Part shown: positions 1 through 6,049 of the stretch, piece by piece
Layout: each line of letters begins with the position of its first letter
Numbering within the stretch: position 1 is the stretch's first letter
DNA from: UBA6022 sp035704495
Lineage (GTDB): Bacteria; Patescibacteriota; Saccharimonadia; Saccharimonadales; Saccharimonadaceae
Assembly (NCBI GenBank): GCA_035704495.1
Contig: DASSWW010000024.1
Location: 1 to 18,403 of the forward strand
Direction: 5' to 3'
Length of the DNA stretch: 18,403 nt
Translations under genes and position numbers: made by a program
The notes under the pieces: model-generated
The model's input: only the letters and a program-made list of their open reading frames with translations
The model's database searches: none
Told to the model about the DNA's origin: nothing

Positions 1-1
1 G

Positions 2-1102
2 CCAGTCAAAGTAGAAAGCTTCCCGACAATCACCAGCACGTCAGCCTCGCCAAATAACAAATGGATGGCTATAAAAGCCGACGCGGCGACACCCGTCATT
101 CACTTGGCTGATTTATCGCGTGATGATGCGCGGGTCACTGATTTGACACTACCTGCGGACAGCTTTACGCCGCCAAGCCCCGAACAGACCCAATCATTTA
201 CCCTGCAAAAGTGGGATGAATCAAGCCGCTATTTGCTGATCAAACATACGTACGACGGCACAAAAACCGAATGGATCGTTGCAGACACGCAGGATATTTC
301 GGAAACAAAAAACGTCACGACACTACTTGGAATTAATGCATCAAAAGTGGTATTTGACGGTGATAATTCGGCTATTCTGTACGCGCTTGTCGATAATAAT
401 ATTCGGAGAATAGATTTGGGTGCAGCAACATTATCGCGGCCGCTCGTCAGAAACGTCGCGGAATTTTCATTGTATGACGATTCAATAATCGTCTATGTCA
501 CTCGACTTGATCCGTCCACCAAAGTCCGTAGCGTTGGTTATTATCATCAGGGTGCCAGCAAATCACGAACGATTCGTTCCTACAGCGATGATGGAAAAGT
601 TCCGCTTCATCTGGCGATCGGTAAATATTTTAGTGATTATTACGTCGCAATTGCCTATAACGAGACGGTAGAAATTATGAAAGGTACGCTTCCTCGAAGT
701 GACGCAACTAATCTGTCGGTATTTGATGCCGTATCGACTATGGCAGTGCCTGGCGGCGTACGCCACCTTTCCGTTGTGACGAACGGTCGTTTTGTGGTCG
801 CGCAAACCCCGAAAGCTTACATTGTTCGGGACGTCGAATTAAACAAAACAACCACGACGGTTCTAAAGGGTGACACACCAGTCAAGCAAGAGCTACGCTG
901 GTTGGATGATTATACCGTGTGGAGCGACCAAAACGGCATGCTACGTATGTACGAATTTGATGGTGCCAACCAACACGATATTATGCCAGTGCGTCCTGGG
1001 TTTAGCGCAACCTACAGCCCAAATGCCAAATATCTGTATGGTGTTGCACGTTCGGATGATGGCGAGTTCCACCTACAGCGCGTCCGCATGATTTTACCGT
1101 AG
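2..1102 (+). CDS. C-terminal part of a beta-propeller-like protein (5' end outside window)
   Basis: The reading frame is open from base 2, so the gene starts upstream of the window. The Met at 65 is internal: the 21 codons before it form a natural lead-in with 'SPNNKWMAIK', a phrase typical of a propeller strand ('SPDnkwlai'). About 366 residues are visible. They consist of repeating beta-strand units with hydrophobic strands and Asp/Gly turns ('LLIKHTYDGTKTEWIVAD', 'ILYALVDNNIRRIDLG', 'FSATYSPNAKYLYGVARSDD'), resembling TolB/WD40-type propellers. No transmembrane segment or catalytic motif is seen in this part. Saccharibacteria encode exported PEGA-domain proteins with a similar C-terminal propeller. 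That family link is inference, because any PEGA domain would lie upstream. The gene converges on the sortase gene with a 5-bp gap and no obvious terminator. Confidence 0.7.
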   Translation, partial: PVKVESFPTITSTSASPNNKWMAIKADAATPVIHLADLSRDDARVTDLTLPADSFTPPSPEQTQSFTLQKWDESSRYLLIKHTYDGTKTEWIVADTQDISETKNVTTLLGINASKVVFDGDNSAILYALVDNNIRRIDLGAATLSRPLVRNVAEFSLYDDSIIVYVTRLDPSTKVRSVGYYHQGASKSRTIRSYSDDGKVPLHLAIGKYFSDYYVAIAYNETVEIMKGTLPRSDATNLSVFDAVSTMAVPGGVRHLSVVTNGRFVVAQTPKAYIVRDVELNKTTTTVLKGDTPVKQELRWLDDYTVWSDQNGMLRMYEFDGANQHDIMPVRPGFSATYSPNAKYLYGVARSDDGEFHLQRVRMILP

Positions 1103-1107
1103 TTAGT

Positions 1108-2376
1108 TTACGAGTCTTCACCAAATAAACGTTGCAGAAATGTTGGTGAATTGCCTGGCATTGGCGCTGGAGTGTTGCCCGGCGCATCTGTCGCTGGGGC
1201 TGGTGCAGCCTCTGAGGGGCTAGGACTTACCTGTTCGGCAGTCACGAGTAACCGATTAAGCGATGTACCTAGCGGTGTACAGGTAATCAACGTCAGCATT
1301 GGTTTATCGGTTTCATAGATGAGTTTACCGACTTGGGTTGGCTTTACGACTTCCTTTTTGGTGACGGTGTAGGTATAGCGGACGCCTCCGTAATTAAGGT
1401 AGACAGTATCGTTTTTTGTTAATCGGTCAAGCTGGGCAAAAATAAATTTGTAATTACCAGCGTCGATAATGTCATTACTAGAATGGCCAGACAAAACGGT
1501 ATTACCAATTTGACCTGGTTTGCTGTTGGCCCCTGGAATACCAAAATACGCGACGCCATTTTCCATTGCTGCCATCTGTGATTCGTGATCAGGTGTCGCG
1601 GTATAATCAACGGGAACATCGATATTGATTTTTGGGATGATAAGTTTTGGGTCTGGGCTGACGGCAACGTTTGTTAGTGGATCGACAATAATGTTGGCTG
1701 GATCGATATTGCCTGGGCTGATATAGGCCTGGACATTGGCAAATAGCACTCGGTTATATTGCAGGAACAAAAACAGTACGACAACGCAACTGGCGGCGAT
1801 AATTGGTACAAAATGATGACTTTTTCTGACTTTTTTGGCGGAATCGTTTACTTTTTCAAGCAGTTTGCTGCGTAGGTCGTATAATGCCTCGTCGCGATTA
1901 AATGACTCTTTAGGGGTTTCTGTCGGGGTATTTGCAGTTGCAGCTGGCGTAGGGGTTTCTGGCGTTGTTTTGGCGGCTTGTATAGCACGCGCTTCTAATG
2001 CTTGGTGTGCACGGTAAACTTGGCCAACATAATATCGTTCGTAATATTTCTGATAATAATCTTGCCAAGCGCTATGGTATTGCTTCCATTGGTCAGCTTG
2101 AACCTCGGCGGGGTTAGTTTGTGTTCGGTCATATGGATTGGCCGAGTTTAGTTCTTGCTGCAACTCGGTCGTTTTAGGGTCAACTGGTGTTGTTTGCGGT
2201 GTCGGTGTGGTGGTGTTGCCCTCGTAGATACTATTTACCTGGTCACGGACAATATTTGTCGCCGCCGTCTGGCTGGCGTGGTCGCGGATTGTCGAAGGAG
2301 GAGTATGAACGAAAGAACGCTGTGGTATCAGCGGCGTGCCCATTCGCTTGCTGTCGTCATTATCATCTGGGTTCAT
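1108..2376 (-). CDS. Membrane-anchored sortase (LPXTG transpeptidase family)
   Basis: Sortases cleave cell-wall sorting signals and transfer surface proteins or pilin subunits to the envelope. The 422-aa product has the full catalytic set: His298 in 'VLSGHSSND', Cys366 in 'TLITCTP' and Arg375 in 'LNRLLVTA'. One transmembrane helix (about 189-206) follows a basic stretch ('KKVRKSHH'), which puts the catalytic domain outside. The cytoplasmic N-terminus is unusually long (about 185 aa), with a Tyr/Gln-rich segment (about 97-118) and Thr/Pro-rich linkers. The C-terminus is an Ala/Pro/Ser tail (about 384-412). I place the start at 2376, not the in-frame ATG at 2421. It has AGGA (2385-2388) 8 nt upstream and a -10 box at 2399-2404, and transcription would begin after 2421. 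No substrate with a sorting motif is visible in the window. Confidence 0.9.
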   Translation of the reverse strand: MNPDDNDDSKRMGTPLIPQRSFVHTPPSTIRDHASQTAATNIVRDQVNSIYEGNTTTPTPQTTPVDPKTTELQQELNSANPYDRTQTNPAEVQADQWKQYHSAWQDYYQKYYERYYVGQVYRAHQALEARAIQAAKTTPETPTPAATANTPTETPKESFNRDEALYDLRSKLLEKVNDSAKKVRKSHHFVPIIAASCVVVLFLFLQYNRVLFANVQAYISPGNIDPANIIVDPLTNVAVSPDPKLIIPKINIDVPVDYTATPDHESQMAAMENGVAYFGIPGANSKPGQIGNTVLSGHSSNDIIDAGNYKFIFAQLDRLTKNDTVYLNYGGVRYTYTVTKKEVVKPTQVGKLIYETDKPMLTLITCTPLGTSLNRLLVTAEQVSPSPSEAAPAPATDAPGNTPAPMPGNSPTFLQRLFGEDS

Positions 2377-2398
2377 ATATGGATTCCTGTTACGTTCT

Positions 2399-2404
2399 AT
2401 TGTA
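2399..2404 (-). promoter_or_regulatory. -10 box of the sortase gene
   Basis: TACAAT on the minus strand lies inside the perfect 12-bp palindrome TATTGTACAATA (2398-2409). The start site would fall near 2392, giving a leader of about 16 nt that contains the AGGA Shine-Dalgarno. No good -35 is visible. The same palindrome supplies the -35 of the divergent plus-strand promoter, so the two promoters physically overlap. Confidence 0.5.
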
Positions 2405-2428
2405 CAATACATTGGTAGCATCTACTAT
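2400..2428 (+). promoter_or_regulatory. Promoter toward tRNA-Leu
   Basis: TTGTAC (2400-2405), a 17-bp spacer, then TACTAT (2423-2428), followed by roughly 80 nt to the intact tRNA. It is the only promoter with both -35 and -10 boxes at ideal spacing that I noticed in the window. It starts only about 40 nt before the 5'-half-like tRNA fragment at 2476, a usual leader length for a tRNA gene. Confidence 0.5.
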
Positions 2429-2475
2429 TCACATGCCTTTTAGGATGAATCGGTAGAGTTCTTTTCTGTCTTGTG

Positions 2476-2497
2476 GCCACGACAGGAATTGGTAGAC
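2476..2497 (+). pseudogene. 5'-half-like fragment of tRNA-Leu
   Basis: GCCACGA (2476-2482) matches the tRNA 5' acceptor strand GCCGCGA with one mismatch. GGAATTGGTAGAC (2485-2497) is identical to 13 nt of the D-arm region of the intact tRNA (2526-2538). Two bases are missing between the two blocks. The fragment stops exactly where the left inverted repeat begins. It looks like the remnant 5' portion of an older tRNA-Leu copy. Chance similarity is possible for the first block but unlikely for the second. Confidence 0.5.
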
Positions 2498-2614
2498 GTT
2501 TTTTAATAATTTGTGCCGCGATGGTGGAATTGGTAGACACGCTAGACTCAAAATCTGGTGTCCATTAGGACGTACCGGTTCAAGTCCGGTTCGCGGTACC
2601 AATTATTAAAAAAC
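2498..2614. repeat. 14-bp perfect inverted repeat flanking tRNA-Leu
   Basis: GTTTTTTAATAATT at 2498-2511 and its exact reverse complement AATTATTAAAAAAC at 2601-2614 bracket the tRNA. The left arm ends 3 nt before the tRNA. The right arm starts on the last A of the encoded CCA. In a transcript the arms would extend the acceptor stem. As DNA they resemble terminal inverted repeats, and the right arm also supplies the T-run of a minus-strand terminator. Confidence 0.85.
2515..2601 (+). tRNA. tRNA-Leu (anticodon CAA)
   Basis: An 87-nt class II tRNA with encoded CCA. The acceptor GCCGCGA pairs with TCGCGGT (one G-T at the first pair). The anticodon stem CTAGA/TCTGG holds loop CTCAAAA, giving anticodon CAA (decodes UUG). 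The long variable arm TGTCC-ATTA-GGACG is typical of Leu. The T arm is ACCGG-TTCAAGT-CCGGT. D-arm residues are TGG...GGTAGAC. All arms close, so this copy should be functional. It is flanked by a 14-bp inverted repeat and by partial copies of itself on both sides. Confidence 0.96.
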
Positions 2615-2636
2615 ATCATTCGCTTTTAGCGAATGA
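2608..2636 (-). terminator. Rho-independent terminator for the 2765-3601 gene
   Basis: On the minus strand a 9-bp stem (TCATTCGCT / AGCGAATGA, loop AAA) is followed after 2 nt by TTTTTT. It lies 129 bp beyond the stop of the minus-strand gene. Read on the plus strand, no T-run follows the hairpin. Confidence 0.75.
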
Positions 2637-2639
2637 AAC

Positions 2640-2670
2640 GCTAGGGCGCAGTGTAAACACCGCCGCTAGC
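2640..2670. other. Strong hairpin between the two tRNA copies
   Basis: Stem GCTAG/CTAGC (2640-2644 with 2666-2670), one bulged G, then GGCG/CGCC (2645-2648 with 2661-2664), a CA bulge and an inner GTG/CAC closing a TAAA loop. No T-run follows on either strand. The role is unknown. It immediately precedes the 53-bp tRNA-derived repeat. Confidence 0.6.
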
Positions 2671-2675
2671 ACGAA

Positions 2676-2728
2676 CAAAATCTGGTGTCCATTAGGACGT
2701 ACCGGTTCAAGTCCGGTTCGCGGTACCA
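2676..2728 (+). pseudogene. 3'-half pseudo-tRNA-Leu (candidate att scar)
   Basis: An exact copy of the anticodon-to-CCA half of the tRNA, retaining the variable arm, T arm, 3' acceptor strand and CCA. There is no D arm or complete anticodon arm upstream, so it cannot be a full tRNA. ACCGC at 2659-2663 could pair with GCGGT (2720-2724) to give a short acceptor-like helix. The remaining bases to 2764 show nothing recognisable. Confidence 0.8.
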
Positions 2729-2764
2729 GACATAAAAGAATCAGAGGGTGCGTACACTGCGCTA

Positions 2765-3601
2765 TTAACTAATATGTTCGATTGATCCATTTTTGCCGAC
2801 AACAGCGATAGGATTGTCGTAACGGATGAGGTGTTTTGCCATTTTGCGAAAAGACCTGCGCTTTTTAATTTCTTCTACGCCAGCCAGTCGAAACGTATTA
2901 TCAGGTTGTTGGCCTAAATACACGACGTCGTGTGTTTCGTTTGGGCGATGATTGCCGTGGCCACCACGACGCGATGCCGGAATGGCAATATTGTCCCCTA
3001 TTTCTTTGTAGTGCTGCCAAGACTCTTGAAACAATAATAATTCTGCGACGAGGCCGTCCGCATCTCGTTTGTAACGGTTGACTACTTTTTTGTTACGAGT
3101 ATTCGGGTGTTGGTCTAGGTCACGACGATATTGTTCAGTGTCTTTTAGTTGCCGATCGATAGATTCTAATATTTCAGATTTAGTTACTAGTGTAATATCA
3201 CCAATCACAATATCTGCATATGCATTTTTAAACGTCGTTTGCAGAACGGCGCGCCGCCAGTCGACTTGGTCGTCAGGGTTTTTCCAGCCATGATCTAATA
3301 AATCGCTTTCGTAGTCTTCAACTCGCAACAACGCTTCTTGCCCATCGTAAAGCAAACCAAGTCGGTAATCGTCATCGTTATGGTTGGGGTCGTGGTGGAC
3401 GATTGCTGCTTCGACCAATGCCGACCCAACAATACTTGCCTCGCGTGATTTACCTTCTAGTGAAGGAGTATGGGATTCAAATTTAGCGTGTGTTGTGGCA
3501 TGTGCGACAAGGTCATACGAATCAACTGCACCAAATATTTTGGGCAGTTTTAGGTAATCGTCGTGGGACTTTACCGACGGTATTTCACCTCTGTAACTCA
3601 T
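2765..3601 (-). CDS. Conserved-looking hypothetical protein, 278 aa
   Basis: I do not recognise this protein. It is soluble, charged and mostly helical, with no signal peptide or membrane helix. Visible landmarks are a His/Asp-rich stretch around 68-78 ('IVHHDPNHNDDD'), a charged helical centre (about 145-200, 'RQLKDTEQYRRDLDQ'), a Gly/His/Arg segment ('RRGGHGNHRPNETHDVVYLG') and a basic tail ('EIKKRRSFRKMAKH'). The His/Asp cluster could bind metal, but no known catalytic motif can be claimed. The start ATG (3601) sits 7 nt after TACAAT with no Shine-Dalgarno, so the mRNA should be leaderless. Its upstream neighbour ends 36 bp away at a weak terminator. Confidence 0.75.
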   Translation of the reverse strand: MSYRGEIPSVKSHDDYLKLPKIFGAVDSYDLVAHATTHAKFESHTPSLEGKSREASIVGSALVEAAIVHHDPNHNDDDYRLGLLYDGQEALLRVEDYESDLLDHGWKNPDDQVDWRRAVLQTTFKNAYADIVIGDITLVTKSEILESIDRQLKDTEQYRRDLDQHPNTRNKKVVNRYKRDADGLVAELLLFQESWQHYKEIGDNIAIPASRRGGHGNHRPNETHDVVYLGQQPDNTFRLAGVEEIKKRRSFRKMAKHLIRYDNPIAVVGKNGSIEHIS

Positions 3602-3608
3602 ATACTAT

Positions 3609-3617
3609 ATTGTATCA
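3609..3617 (-). promoter_or_regulatory. Extended -10 promoter, leaderless start of the 3601 gene
   Basis: TGA+TACAAT on the minus strand (TGn extended -10), with 7 nt between the -10 and the ATG. The usual +1 distance puts the first transcribed base at or next to the ATG. The same TGATACAAT recurs before the HAD phosphatase. Confidence 0.65.
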
Positions 3618-3626
3618 CATTTTGAT

Positions 3627-3649
3627 AAAAAAAGCGACTACTCTGTCAC
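3627..3649 (-). terminator. Weak terminator at the end of the NnrD-like gene
   Basis: On the minus strand GTGAC, 6-nt loop AGAGTA, GTCGC (5 bp including one G-T) runs straight into seven T. The stem includes the stop codon region of the 3638 gene. The stem is short, so termination may be partial. Confidence 0.45.
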
Positions 3650-4429
3650 AATACTTGCAGTTGTGCTTTCTAAAAGCTTTGATTGATTCCATAGCCAGTA
3701 ACTGGCAGCTTTTGTGGCGACGCTTCCCCGCCAAATCGCCATTGGATTATCCCATTCGGTCGTTGTCACCTGCCCTTTTTCGGCAACAATCAAGTATTCT
3801 TTGTGCAACACCATTATGCCAATTGGATAGGTAATAGTAAATTTGTGCAAAGCGTCGACCAGCTGCGCAAGTTGCATACTGAATGTCAGTACTTTTGGAT
3901 AGTAGACACTTTGAAAAAGTTTTTGTAGTTGCGCGAATGATACGACAAGTAGCGTGTTTGGTCGTTCGACAATCGTCATCGAGCTGTTTTTTATCAAATC
4001 AACTGCGTCACGGGTGAGTGTTAAGGGGCCAGTGTAATCTTTTAGAAAGTTTTCATACAGAATAGCCGTTTCGCTGTTGCGGCCGGCATCGCCAACCAGC
4101 AGGACGCCAGTTGCCCATGCGCCGATTGCGTTCATTTCTGTGTGTGCGTCACTCGCCAGGCTGCCAGATGGATTAGTGGCGCCAAAGAGGACGTCGGTCA
4201 TAACGGGCGGAATGGTTTTTCGTAGCACGTCTGGCAGTAGTACACGCACCTCGCCTACCCCGTTTGCTGTTGCGGTGCCGTAGGCTTCCCCGACGCCAGC
4301 AAAGCCTAGCTTATTACCGCCGATGATTCCCAGGCGGCCAGCCTGCGAACGTTGTTCGGGCTTGTTCCATTCAATATCAGGATACAGTGGTTTACTGCTG
4401 GTTTGTTTTTTCCAGTATGTATTTTCCAA
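3638..4429 (-). CDS. Divergent NAD(P)H-hydrate dehydratase-like (YjeF-C/ribokinase fold) protein
   Basis: The 263-aa product resembles the C-terminal YjeF/NnrD domain, which repairs hydrated NAD(P)H using ADP or ATP. Similarities are a Gly-rich N-terminal strand (31-38, 'GRLGIIGG') followed by an Ala/Gly helix, 'GVLLVGDAGRNSETA' (108-122) in place of the family's GPGlG segment, and 'LTLTRDAV' (136-143) in place of 'vlDADAL'. The usual 'GTGDvLaG' ATP/catalytic motif is not found; the corresponding region reads 'AIWRGSVATKAASYW'. It may be inactive or have changed role. The start is TTG at 4429, set by AAAGGAG (4437-4443) with a 7-nt gap. The gene overlaps the HAD gene by 38 bp, suggesting translational coupling. 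The assignment is from remembered family motifs and is uncertain. Confidence 0.6.
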   Translation of the reverse strand: MENTYWKKQTSSKPLYPDIEWNKPEQRSQAGRLGIIGGNKLGFAGVGEAYGTATANGVGEVRVLLPDVLRKTIPPVMTDVLFGATNPSGSLASDAHTEMNAIGAWATGVLLVGDAGRNSETAILYENFLKDYTGPLTLTRDAVDLIKNSSMTIVERPNTLLVVSFAQLQKLFQSVYYPKVLTFSMQLAQLVDALHKFTITYPIGIMVLHKEYLIVAEKGQVTTTEWDNPMAIWRGSVATKAASYWLWNQSKLLESTTASIVTE

Positions 4430-5135
4430 GAGTTGGCTCCTTTGCTAATTCAAAACTAGTATTTTTGCGTTCGATAATTATTTTCCAGCCTTTTTCCATG
4501 GCGACTTCTAGTAAATCGTAGGTGGGATTAAATGCGATTGGATGATCAACAATACTCAGAATACCAATGTCGCCACCGCTATCACCAACGGCGTAACTGT
4601 CTGTCATCGTTAGGTCGTGTTTGTCCATAAAAGTTTGCAAAATTTTTTCTTTGCCAGTATGTGTATAGGTCCGTTTGCCAGTAAAATATTCCTGTTCGGT
4701 GTCCTTTTCCCACTCTTGACCAATCCAAGCATCAAAACCATATTTTTGCGCGAATGGTTCGACTAGTTCGTGTTGCGATCCCGAAATCGCTAGTAAAAAG
4801 TAGCCCTCGCTTTTTAATTGTTTTAAAAGGTCACGGGTGTAGACGTAAATATTTTCAGCACGTTTTTCAATCACTAGATTGGCGGCTTTTTCGTAGTCAC
4901 TAATCCGCAGATTAGGTAGCGTACTGTCCAGCGCATTAATCATATACATATCAAACTCTTGAAATGCGTTGCCATGGACGCGGTGGCGCCACTCGCGAAA
5001 CTTGATTGTTGATTCATCAATTAACGACTGCGGAACGATGCCCATTTTGGTCAGTTCGTAAAACACTTCACGCTGCAGGCCGCTGCGAAACAGCGTCCCA
5101 TCAATATCAAAGGCGGCGAATTTTTGCTTTGTCAT
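4392..5135 (-). CDS. HAD-superfamily phosphatase (SerB-like, HAD-IB)
   Basis: The 247-aa product has all four HAD motifs: 'FDIDGTL' with nucleophile Asp10 and acid/base Asp12, Ser118 in 'AISGS', Lys162 in 'TGKEKIL', and 'VGDSGGDIGIL' with Asp185 and Asp189 for Mg2+. The helical cap between motifs I and II (about 20-95) and overall length fit the phosphoserine-phosphatase-like HAD-IB group. The substrate cannot be told from sequence; phosphoserine or a lipid or sugar phosphate are options. I chose ATG 5135 over the in-frame ATG at 5165: a TGATACAAT extended -10 lies between them, leaving 7 nt before ATG 5135, so transcripts begin after 5165. The gene is followed by the overlapping NnrD-like gene in a two-gene operon. 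Confidence 0.88.
   Translation of the reverse strand: MTKQKFAAFDIDGTLFRSGLQREVFYELTKMGIVPQSLIDESTIKFREWRHRVHGNAFQEFDMYMINALDSTLPNLRISDYEKAANLVIEKRAENIYVYTRDLLKQLKSEGYFLLAISGSQHELVEPFAQKYGFDAWIGQEWEKDTEQEYFTGKRTYTHTGKEKILQTFMDKHDLTMTDSYAVGDSGGDIGILSIVDHPIAFNPTYDLLEVAMEKGWKIIIERKNTSFELAKEPTLGKYILEKTNQQ
4437..4443 (-). promoter_or_regulatory. Shine-Dalgarno deciding a TTG start
   Basis: AAAGGAG on the minus strand, 7 nt before TTG 4427-4429, and inside the 3' end of the HAD gene. No ATG or GTG is better placed. It is one of the clearest Shine-Dalgarno sequences in the window and belongs to an operon-internal gene. Confidence 0.75.
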
Positions 5136-5142
5136 GTCTTTT

Positions 5143-5151
5143 ATTGTATCA
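5143..5151 (-). promoter_or_regulatory. Extended -10 promoter, leaderless start of the HAD gene
   Basis: TGA+TACAAT on the minus strand, ending 7 nt before ATG 5135. No -35 and no Shine-Dalgarno. It shows that the longer frame beginning at 5165 cannot be translated from this transcript. Confidence 0.65.
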
Positions 5152-5211
5152 CTACTTACGGACATTTGCTTCAGACGCTATTTCATCAGACGATTTTTTG
5201 TAACCAGTGTA

Positions 5212-6006
5212 CTATTCAAGCGTAATACTGACTGGACAATGGTCTGACCCCATAACGTCAGGATGAATGCGAGCCTCTTTGACGCGGTCTTTTATGGCGT
5301 CAGACGCCAAAACGTAATCAATCCGCCAGCCAACGTTGCGTTCGCGTGAATTTGCCCAATGTGTCCACCATGTGTAGTTACCGCCGCCTGCGTTAAACAT
5401 GCGAAATGTATCGTGAAAACCGGCACTGATAATGTTGTCAAAACCTTCGCGCTCTTCGGTAGTAAACCCATGTTTGCCGACGTTTGGTTTTGGATTAGCT
5501 AGGTCAAGTTCGGTGTGAGCGACATTTAAATCGCCGCAAAAAATAACGGGCTTTTTTTCGTTTCGGCGCTGCATATACTGCAAAAAGGCTGGGTCCCATT
5601 GTTTGTGACGCAGTGATAGACGTGATAAATCATTTTTGCTGTTTGGTGTATAGACAGTAACGAGCGAAAAATCATCGAATTCTAACATGATTGTTCGGCC
5701 TTCATTCGATGGATCGCCGTATTCATCACTGTCTAGGGCGTATTCGGTAATTAAACCTTCAGGCAGGCCATACGAAGCGCTAAGGGGTGGTATTTTTGTC
5801 CAAATTGCGGTGCCAGAATAGCCTGGTCGTTTTGCCGAGTTCCAGTATTTTTCGTATTCGGGATATTCGACGTCGAATTGCGCCTCGTGAGCTTTGATTT
5901 CTTGAAAACAGATGATATCGGGTTGTTCGCGTTTGATAAATTCAGCAAGCGCCCCCTTTTTTTCGACAGCTCGAATTCCGTTAACGTTCCACGAGTAAAT
6001 CTTCAT
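5212..6006 (-). CDS. xth: Exodeoxyribonuclease III / AP endonuclease
   Basis: Mg2+-dependent EEP-family enzyme that cuts 5' to abasic sites and trims 3' blocks in base excision repair. The 264-aa length is normal. Conserved catalytic positions are all visible: Asn7 in 'SWNVNGIRA', Glu36 in 'CFQEIKA', Tyr119 in 'TVYTPNS', Asp159 and Asn161 in 'CGDLNVAH', Asp230 in 'WRIDYVLAS', and Asp255-His256 in 'GSDHCPV'. It is a single-gene unit: TGT+TATACT (minus strand, -10 at 6015-6020) lies 8 nt before the ATG with no Shine-Dalgarno, predicting a leaderless mRNA. The HAD gene 76 bp downstream has its own promoter. Confidence 0.96.
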   Translation of the reverse strand: MKIYSWNVNGIRAVEKKGALAEFIKREQPDIICFQEIKAHEAQFDVEYPEYEKYWNSAKRPGYSGTAIWTKIPPLSASYGLPEGLITEYALDSDEYGDPSNEGRTIMLEFDDFSLVTVYTPNSKNDLSRLSLRHKQWDPAFLQYMQRRNEKKPVIFCGDLNVAHTELDLANPKPNVGKHGFTTEEREGFDNIISAGFHDTFRMFNAGGGNYTWWTHWANSRERNVGWRIDYVLASDAIKDRVKEARIHPDVMGSDHCPVSITLE

Positions 6007-6014
6007 TGTTACCT

Positions 6015-6023
6015 AGTATAACA
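6015..6023 (-). promoter_or_regulatory. Extended -10 promoter of xth
   Basis: TGT+TATACT on the minus strand, 8 nt before ATG 6006. The nearby 'AGG' of AGGTAACA is the first transcribed or spacer sequence and would be at or before +1, so it is not a usable ribosome binding site. Confidence 0.6.
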
Positions 6024-6049
6024 TAGCAATTTTACTGGTGACGCGTGTG

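Larger units (their letters stand above)
2549..2728 (+). repeat. 53-bp direct repeat of the tRNA-Leu 3' half
   Basis: Bases 2549-2601 (first anticodon base through CCA of the tRNA) recur without mismatch at 2676-2728, offset 127 bp. Identity stops abruptly at both ends. Just before the repeat both copies also share CGCTAG (2540-2545 and 2664-2669) with different spacing. A repeat running from the anticodon loop to the tRNA end is the usual form of attL/attR for tyrosine integrases that use tRNA genes. Confidence 0.95.

Noticed and set aside
2155..2456. Plus-strand frames over the sortase N-terminus and its promoter
   Set aside because: Antisense to a gene with a clear promoter and Shine-Dalgarno; no support for translation.
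2639..2728. A second complete tRNA-Leu
   Set aside because: Only the 3' half is present; no matching 7-nt 5' acceptor strand, D arm or closed anticodon stem precedes it.
5136..5211. Regulatory direct repeat CGTCTGA (twice) upstream of the HAD gene
   Set aside because: A 7-mer pair in one short spacer is within chance; no palindromic or positional support.
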